Source: Rhodamnia argentea | Lineage: Eukaryota > Streptophyta > Magnoliopsida > Myrtales > Myrtaceae | DNA: 64,000 nucleotides | Assembly: GCF_020921035.1 (NCBI RefSeq) | Contig: NC_063156.1 | Location: forward strand, 23,360,283 to 23,424,282 | Reading direction: 5' to 3' | Part shown: one piece after another, positions 60,838 to 64,000 of the stretch | Position numbering within the stretch: position 1 is the stretch's first letter | Layout: each line of letters opens with the position of its first letter | Made by a program: the position numbers and the translations under genes | The notes under the pieces: model-generated | Databases searched by the model: none | What the model was told of the DNA's origin: nothing | The model's input: only the letters and a program-made list of their open reading frames with translations

Positions 60838-61230
60838 CTCTAAACTTTAATCTAATGTAATTTTAAAATTTTTAATTTGATTAATATAATCTTTAAAGTT
60901 TAAATCAATATTTAATGTGATTTATCGACTTTTAATTTGATCAATATGGTCCCCGAACTTTTAAAATATGTTTAACTTAGTCTCTGAAGTATAGTAAGAT
61001 GTTCAATGTAGTCATTCTGTTGATTCAAATTTATAGATGATGTTGAAGATTTTCTCATAGTTTAAAGATTAAGTTAAATATGTTCCAAAAGTTCGGAGAT
61101 CACGTTAAATAAATTGAAAGTTTAGGAACCACATTACATATTGAACTAAAGTTCATGGATCATATTGATCAAATTAAAAATTTAGGGACTACATTACACA
61201 TTTAACCAAAATTCATGAACTATTTGTGTC
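60838..61230. mobile_element. Inverted-repeat element, family B copy 2
   Basis: Follows the element at 33891-34222 phrase by phrase (gatcaatatggtcc, gttcaatgtagtcattctgt, gaagattttctcata, ttcatggatcatattgatca). It has an extra copy of the left-end unit. Its start lies about 200 bp upstream of the NIMIN-like gene. It codes nothing. Confidence 0.6.
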
Positions 61231-62899
61231 ATTTTTCCTACACAAAAGATACAAAAATTATTTTCATAACCCTATTTTCAAATACGACGATTTCGAATTC
61301 TCGTGTAATCGAAAAAGACTTGGGGCCATGCATGAACACGAAAGTCGTCGGGAATCATTTGATTTTTTTTCTGAAATGTCAATGTAATATGATGGAGCCT
61401 ACGCTACCAACTCAGCATTCGAGTGAGGAGTATTTATCATTATCAAAGAGCATGACTTCCGCGTCTGGTTTGTATCATCACAATGTCCATATTCTCTGAA
61501 TAAATCCCGTTTATGTGTTATCATATTCAGATGCGTTTGTCTCGTAATAAATAAATAATATAAAAAAATAATTTTCTAAAAAATGATCATTTGTATCGCT
61601 CACAAAAAATGAACGAAAATTTTCCGTATCATTCTAAAATATACTTACACATAAATCGTCGATACTAAATTTTTACTTTCATTGATTGATTATTTCAAGT
61701 GTTACAAATGATTATTTTTGGAAAAATATTTTTTAATATTTTATTTTTCACGAAACAAACGGAACCAATAATCCGGTCCCTTTTAAGAATAGCGAGGCCC
61801 CAGCTGGGAAACCTTTCGGTATAAGAAACGACGGACTTGAGACATATTAATATTGATTTGTACAATCTATATATCGAGTGGTGGGACGGATTTCAGATGG
61901 GTTCGATGTATCAAAATCCCATGCGAAATTCACTAAAAAAAAATCATAATTTATAACATCTATCTCCCTCATAAATAATTCTGGAAATAAGAAGCCTCGA
62001 TCGGTGTGTTTATAGAGAGATTAGTGGCGGCAAAATTAGAACATGTCGTCATTGGAACAAAAAAAAAAAAAAAAGAAAAAAGAAAAATCAGTGCGGTTGT
62101 ATGGTCGTCGTTCTTCTTGAGGGGGAAAAGAATATCGGCTGGTGGGGGACTGTAGTTGGCGTTGATGCTTTCCAACTCCGGGGGCATTAACTAAACACGG
62201 GTCGTCATTTCATCCGGTGGCTTCCCCCCGATTTGACCCCGCATGACGTCATGCTGGCCTGGGCAAGGTGACGCACTAAGCACACTGTAAGCAGCAGTTG
62301 CTCCCGGAATCAAATCGGGGGGGTGGGGGACCATCGGATGACAAGTTCCAGGAAAACTTTTCAAATGAGCGTAATTAATGATTCGTATAAATTGCGTAAC
62401 GAGAAACGTCCCCAATAAATTCAAACCCGCGACTAACAATTAGGTTGAGCAGAAAAAAGTAGCTATCATGCCTTTTTTTTTTTTAGGGTCTTACGATTTC
62501 ATCGATCTATAAGCTTATAAAAAAAATTGTAATTACAATGAAAACTGTCGGAAATGATATATGAGTTAATGTATGTTATGAAGCGGAAAATAAGTACCTT
62601 TATTTTTTAAAATAAAAATTTGAAATGGATTTTATTTTAAAAAATGATCTTAAATATCATCATTTTCTCAAATAAGGGTATTGAGTGGATCTTTTTTCAG
62701 ATAAGGATCTGGAGTGGTCATGTTAATAAAAAAAAAAAAAAAGGCATGACATCATCGGTTGGCACAAAAAAGAGAAAAAAACGAGGCCCTTTACCTGTGG
62801 CTATAGACTTATCGGCGGTGGGGCGGCAATAATGGTTGGCGGGCTCGATAAGGAATTACTTTGGGAAAAATCTCAAAAATTTCAATTATGAACATTTAT
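61231..62899. other. Spacer, no gene
   Basis: AT-rich with a moderately GC-rich patch at 62185-62340. About 62640-62830 carries 'ctcaaataagggtattgagt' words like the arms at 38840-39560. No gene is recognised. Confidence 0.35.
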
Positions 62900-63175
62900 T
62901 TCAAACTTTTTATGCACAAAATCTAATTTTACTCTGTGACATATTTTTTTTCTTACATTGAAAATCCTAAACTTATATGTGTGACATATTTCCCTAAAAT
63001 ATTTTTTTTGTGATATCAAAAATCCTAAACTTATATTTGTTTGACGCATTTACCTCAAAATTTGGGATAAATGTGTCATATGCCTATAAGTTTGGAGTTT
63101 TTAGTGTCACAACAAAAAAATTGGGGTAAATATATCACACGAGCACAAATTTGGGGTAAATGTGTTTCATCTATA
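62900..63175. mobile_element. Foldback repeat centred near 63060
   Basis: On the left, 'gtgtgacatatttccct', 'ttgtgatatcaaaaatccta' and 'aacttatatttg'; on the right, inverted, 'gtgtgatatatttacccc', 'ttgtgacactaaaaactcca' and 'aacttataggca'. The arms meet near 63060 with almost no spacer. Each arm contains the phrase more than once. Confidence 0.55.
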
Positions 63176-64000
63176 GTTTGTTTTTGTGTACAAGAAAGTT
63201 TAGTAAATTTGTGTTTAGTTTTTGTTTTCCTTATTTTGACTAAAAACTCTATTTATTTCGTCAAAAATGAATAACTCCAAAAATATTTCCTTAAGAGTGA
63301 TTACTTATATAGCTAAAATAACTAGTTAATACAAATATTATAATTATTGATAGAAGTTTTTGCTAGATATTGTTGTACGTGATGGAGATATTTATTTATT
63401 TATTGATTTATTTTTACAAGTGATACACGAGATTATTTTTAAATTATTATTATTATTATTTTTGGTGAAATGGACTGAGGCTAAGTTTGAAGAATTCATA
63501 CCTACGTAATTCGGTTCATCTGGAAAAAAGAAAGAATTATTTCACAAATCAAAGCGGAGGACGAAAGAGTTTCTTTAAAATCCCGTACGTACTTGTGTAG
63601 AAGGCAGGTGAAGCTCGAACAAAAGGTAAACAGCCCGGAGGGGGTGCATGGGAATCGACGCGCCCAAAGGGCGGACGAGATGTGCCTCAGGTCCCGGATC
63701 GAACGGCTGGTGATGCGGATTCCACTCCGGGCGCGTGGCTGGTTACTGTTGCAAGCGGTAACACGGGTTGTTTCGCGGATGATTCCCCGTGAGTGGGACC
63801 GAAGGGACGAGACAACTCGTGTGTGGGCCCCCAAAGGAAGAGGAGGAAGCGTTGACTGTGAACGGGAAGGGGTCAACCTAATTTTTATCAAATAGCATAG
63901 TACGAACCTTAACCTAAAGTCGCGCTTTTCCAAAGAGCGAGCTAACTGATTCGGAACTTGGAAACCTTAGAAAGCCGAACCTTTGCTTTAATTTCGCCAA
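63176..64000. other. Right edge, no recognised gene
   Basis: AT-rich up to 63580, then a GC-richer stretch (63590-63850) with frames open on both strands (100 aa on +, 143 aa on -). Neither reads like a known protein. It could be a promoter or the edge of a gene outside the window. Confidence 0.3.

Noticed and set aside
63502..63933. 143-aa frame on - near the right edge
   Set aside because: Both strands are open over the GC-rich stretch and neither resembles a protein family; kept only as unassigned edge sequence.
1..64000. Search for CRISPR arrays, prokaryotic operons, rRNA or organelle insertions
   Set aside because: The window is plant nuclear DNA; no regularly spaced direct repeats with unique spacers, no rRNA sequence and no clear plastid or mitochondrial gene were seen.

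Overview
The window is nuclear DNA of a eudicot plant. GT-AG introns interrupt genes of clear plant type, coding exons are GC-rich against AT-rich spacers, 5' leaders carry CT/GA microsatellites, and the spacers are full of short plant DNA transposons and small LTR elements. The gene set would fit a woody rosid, perhaps Myrtales, but nothing in the sequence proves that.

Layout. 1-3.3 kb: repeat-derived DNA, including a terminal-inverted-repeat element. 3.4-9.1 kb: two tandem cytochrome P450 genes on the + strand, both two-exon CYP71-clan genes of the CYP736A/CYP71AU type with the same intron position. 11.4-16.9 kb: a nine-exon, membrane-anchored aspartic protease on the + strand, resembling Arabidopsis APCB1. 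18.3-25.2 kb: a twelve-exon PP2A 65-kDa A (scaffold) subunit on the - strand, convergent with the protease. 27.9-30.3 kb: a two-exon gene on the - strand for a small chloroplast-targeted membrane protein of unknown function. 35.7-36.4 kb: an intronless gene on the - strand for an acidic, probably nuclear protein I do not recognise. 60.2-60.6 kb: an intronless gene on the - strand for a NIMIN/NRR-like protein with an EAR motif. I joined exons by hand; every joined frame is open and ends at a stop (499, 510, 567, 587, 204, 229 and 134 aa).

About half of the window, mainly 30-60 kb and 61-64 kb, holds no intact gene. It contains many inverted-repeat elements, including two with TAA duplications typical of PIF/Harbinger and one with an 8-bp duplication typical of hAT. 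It also has two TRIM-like mini-retrotransposons, a decayed RNase H-like (RVT_3) gene, and a broken PADRE/DUF4228 gene fragment between inverted arms. Several families recur two or more times.

The genes do not form a pathway. The only functional grouping is the P450 pair, a local duplication in specialised metabolism. The protease, the NIMIN-like gene and the PADRE relic belong to families linked to stress or defence, but they are far apart and there is no sign of joint regulation. I found no convincing novel multi-gene system; the unusual material is mostly transposon structure, captured gene pieces and one unrecognised protein.
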